Positions 6,315 through 7,550 of a DNA stretch of 7,550 nt are shown one piece after another; positions within the stretch are counted from its first letter, which is position 1, and the number at the start of each line of letters is the position of its first letter. The translations under genes were made by a program, and so were the position numbers. Origin of the DNA: an uncultured Bacteroidota bacterium (GTDB taxonomy: Bacteria > Bacteroidota > Bacteroidia > Chitinophagales > Chitinophagaceae); the NCBI GenBank assembly GCA_903905685.1, contig CAIVHI010000048.1, positions 1 to 7,550 of the forward strand, written 5' to 3'. The notes under the pieces are model-generated. The model saw only the letters and a program-made list of their open reading frames with translations. It searched no databases and was not told where the DNA came from.

Positions 6315-6322
6315 TACATTTG
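6315..6322 (+). promoter_or_regulatory. -7 promoter box of the ABC transporter gene, 5 nt from the ATG
   Basis: TACATTTG (TAnnTTTG) is followed by CAGTT and the ATG at 6328. As at pcm and the YkgJ-family gene, this spacing predicts a leaderless mRNA. No clear -33 element is visible. Confidence 0.5.
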
Positions 6323-6327
6323 CAGTT

Positions 6328-7550
6328 ATGAAATTGCTCCTCAACTACCTGGGCCGCTATAAACTCATGATAGGGCTCGCCGTAGTGCTCGCAGCCATCA
6401 ACCAAGGTTTTTCCCTGCTAGACCCCATTATCTTCGGCAAGTTGCTGGATGGCTTTGTGAACCACCCCCACAGTGTAGACAAAGACGGCGGCATCCTGCG
6501 CGACCTCGGCACCTACCTCCGCGGTGCGTCGCTGCTGGTGGGCGGCCTTATCGGCGTGGCCATGGTGTCGCGCATTGCGAAGGCGTTCCAAGACTACTCC
6601 ATGAATGTGGTCATCCAAAAATTCAGTGCCGCGCTCTATACCGATGGCTTGCAACACGCACTGCGCCTACCCTATCGCGACTTTGAAGATCAAAGCAGCG
6701 GCCAAACCCTGTCCATCCTGCAAAAGGTGCGTGTGGATTGCGAAAAATTCATCGTCTCGTTCGTGAACGTGCTCATGATATCGTCCATAAGCATCATATG
6801 GGTCATGATATACGCTTTCTCGCTGAATCCGTTACTGCCCGTCATTTACTTGGGCGGAGCCATAGTGTTGGGATGGCTTACGGGCATTTTGAGCAAGAGA
6901 ATCAAGGAAGTGCAGAAAAATATCGTTCGCGAGACCAATGCCCTAGCCGGCTCTACCACGGAGTCGCTGCGGAACATAGAACTGGTGAAAAGCCTCGGGC
7001 TTACCAAGCAGGAAGTGAACCGGCTTAATGCCACCACCATCAAAATCTTGAATCTCGAACTCAAAAAGGTGCGCAGCATCCGCGCCATTTCGTTTATTCA
7101 GGGCACGTTCGTCAACCTGTTGCGCCAAGTCATCGTCATGAGTCTGCTGTATTTCATCTTCGCGGGCTCCATCACACCGGGACAGTACATGACGCTCATG
7201 TTCTACTCGTTCTTCATCTTCGGTCCGTTGCAGGAGTTGGGGTCGGTCATCATTACCTATCGCGAAGCCGAAGCATCTTTGAACAATATGCAAACATTGC
7301 TGAAAAAGCCCGAAGAATTTGTGCCCGAACGCCCTGAAACCATCGACAAGGTGGAGAAAGTCGCGTTTCACGAGGTCGTTTTCAAGCACAAAAGCGGTTC
7401 TCGCCCCGCCATCGACAACATCAGTTTCGAGGTGCATAATGGCGAGACCATCGCCTTCGTAGGGCCATCGGGTAGCGGCAAGACCACTTTGGTAAAACTT
7501 TTGGTGGGACTATATCATCCCGACCAAGGCAACATCAGCTACAATGGCCA
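6328..7550 (+). CDS. ABC exporter half-transporter, fused membrane and ATPase domains (cut by right edge)
   Basis: The ATG at 6328 opens a frame of 407 complete codons that runs off the right edge. It has the layout of a type IV (MsbA/multidrug-like) ABC exporter. About six membrane segments can be placed at roughly 14-37, 70-90, 142-164, 168-188, 255-283 and 286-306. The ATPase domain starts near residue 342, with Walker A GPSGSGKTT at 379-387 and 'LVGLYHPDQGNISYNG' after it. The Q-loop, ABC signature, Walker B and H-loop lie beyond the window. Such proteins work as dimers in the inner membrane and export lipids, drugs or peptides; the substrate cannot be told, and no C39 peptidase domain precedes the membrane part. 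It is divergent from the DUF5683 gene, with about 170 bp between the starts. Confidence 0.92.
   Translation, partial: MKLLLNYLGRYKLMIGLAVVLAAINQGFSLLDPIIFGKLLDGFVNHPHSVDKDGGILRDLGTYLRGASLLVGGLIGVAMVSRIAKAFQDYSMNVVIQKFSAALYTDGLQHALRLPYRDFEDQSSGQTLSILQKVRVDCEKFIVSFVNVLMISSISIIWVMIYAFSLNPLLPVIYLGGAIVLGWLTGILSKRIKEVQKNIVRETNALAGSTTESLRNIELVKSLGLTKQEVNRLNATTIKILNLELKKVRSIRAISFIQGTFVNLLRQVIVMSLLYFIFAGSITPGQYMTLMFYSFFIFGPLQELGSVIITYREAEASLNNMQTLLKKPEEFVPERPETIDKVEKVAFHEVVFKHKSGSRPAIDNISFEVHNGETIAFVGPSGSGKTTLVKLLVGLYHPDQGNISYNG

Overview
The window looks like chromosomal DNA of a Bacteroidota bacterium, most likely a Chitinophagia/Saprospiria-type lineage. The reasons are a secreted M43 peptidase ending in a type IX secretion (T9SS) sorting domain, the Bacteroidota-restricted DUF4294 and DUF5683 proteins, near absence of Shine-Dalgarno sequences, and several matches to the Bacteroidota -7 promoter element TAnnTTTG just upstream of genes. 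All product names come from reading motifs by eye; no database search was run.

Layout. (1) Bases 1-333 (-) are the N-terminal 111 codons of an endonuclease/exonuclease/phosphatase (EEP) family protein that runs off the left edge. It sits in AT-rich DNA (108 G+C in bases 1-360 by hand count, 30%), unlike the roughly 50-60% G+C in lines sampled further right. (2) A tRNA-Arg(CCT) gene (475-546, -) with its own promoter box and terminator separates this AT-rich block from the rest. The AT-rich DNA lies on the 3' side of the tRNA, where integrative elements usually insert. (3) pcm (631-1299, -) is divergent from a rightward cluster: secreted M43 metallopeptidase (1420-2805), AlkA-type DNA glycosylase (2848-3474) and a tail-anchored J-domain protein (3511-4155). 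The gaps of 42 and 36 bp make one operon possible. (4) A YkgJ-type cysteine-cluster protein (4152-4652, -) converges on the J-domain gene with overlapping stop codons. (5) An exported DUF4294 protein (4841-5491, +) converges with a membrane DUF5683 protein (5478-6158, -), overlapping by 14 bp. (6) An ABC exporter half-transporter (6328 to beyond 7550, +) is cut by the right edge just after Walker A.

Functionally this is mostly a housekeeping and cell-envelope neighbourhood: protein repair (pcm), alkylation repair (alkA-like), chaperone recruitment to a membrane (J protein), secretion and envelope proteins (M43, DUF4294, DUF5683) and an exporter. I see no CRISPR array, insertion sequence or complete new defence system. 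The points most worth a second look are the compositional break at the tRNA, the non-canonical M43 active-site residues, and three genes whose promoter box lies only 4-5 nt before the ATG, which predicts leaderless mRNAs.
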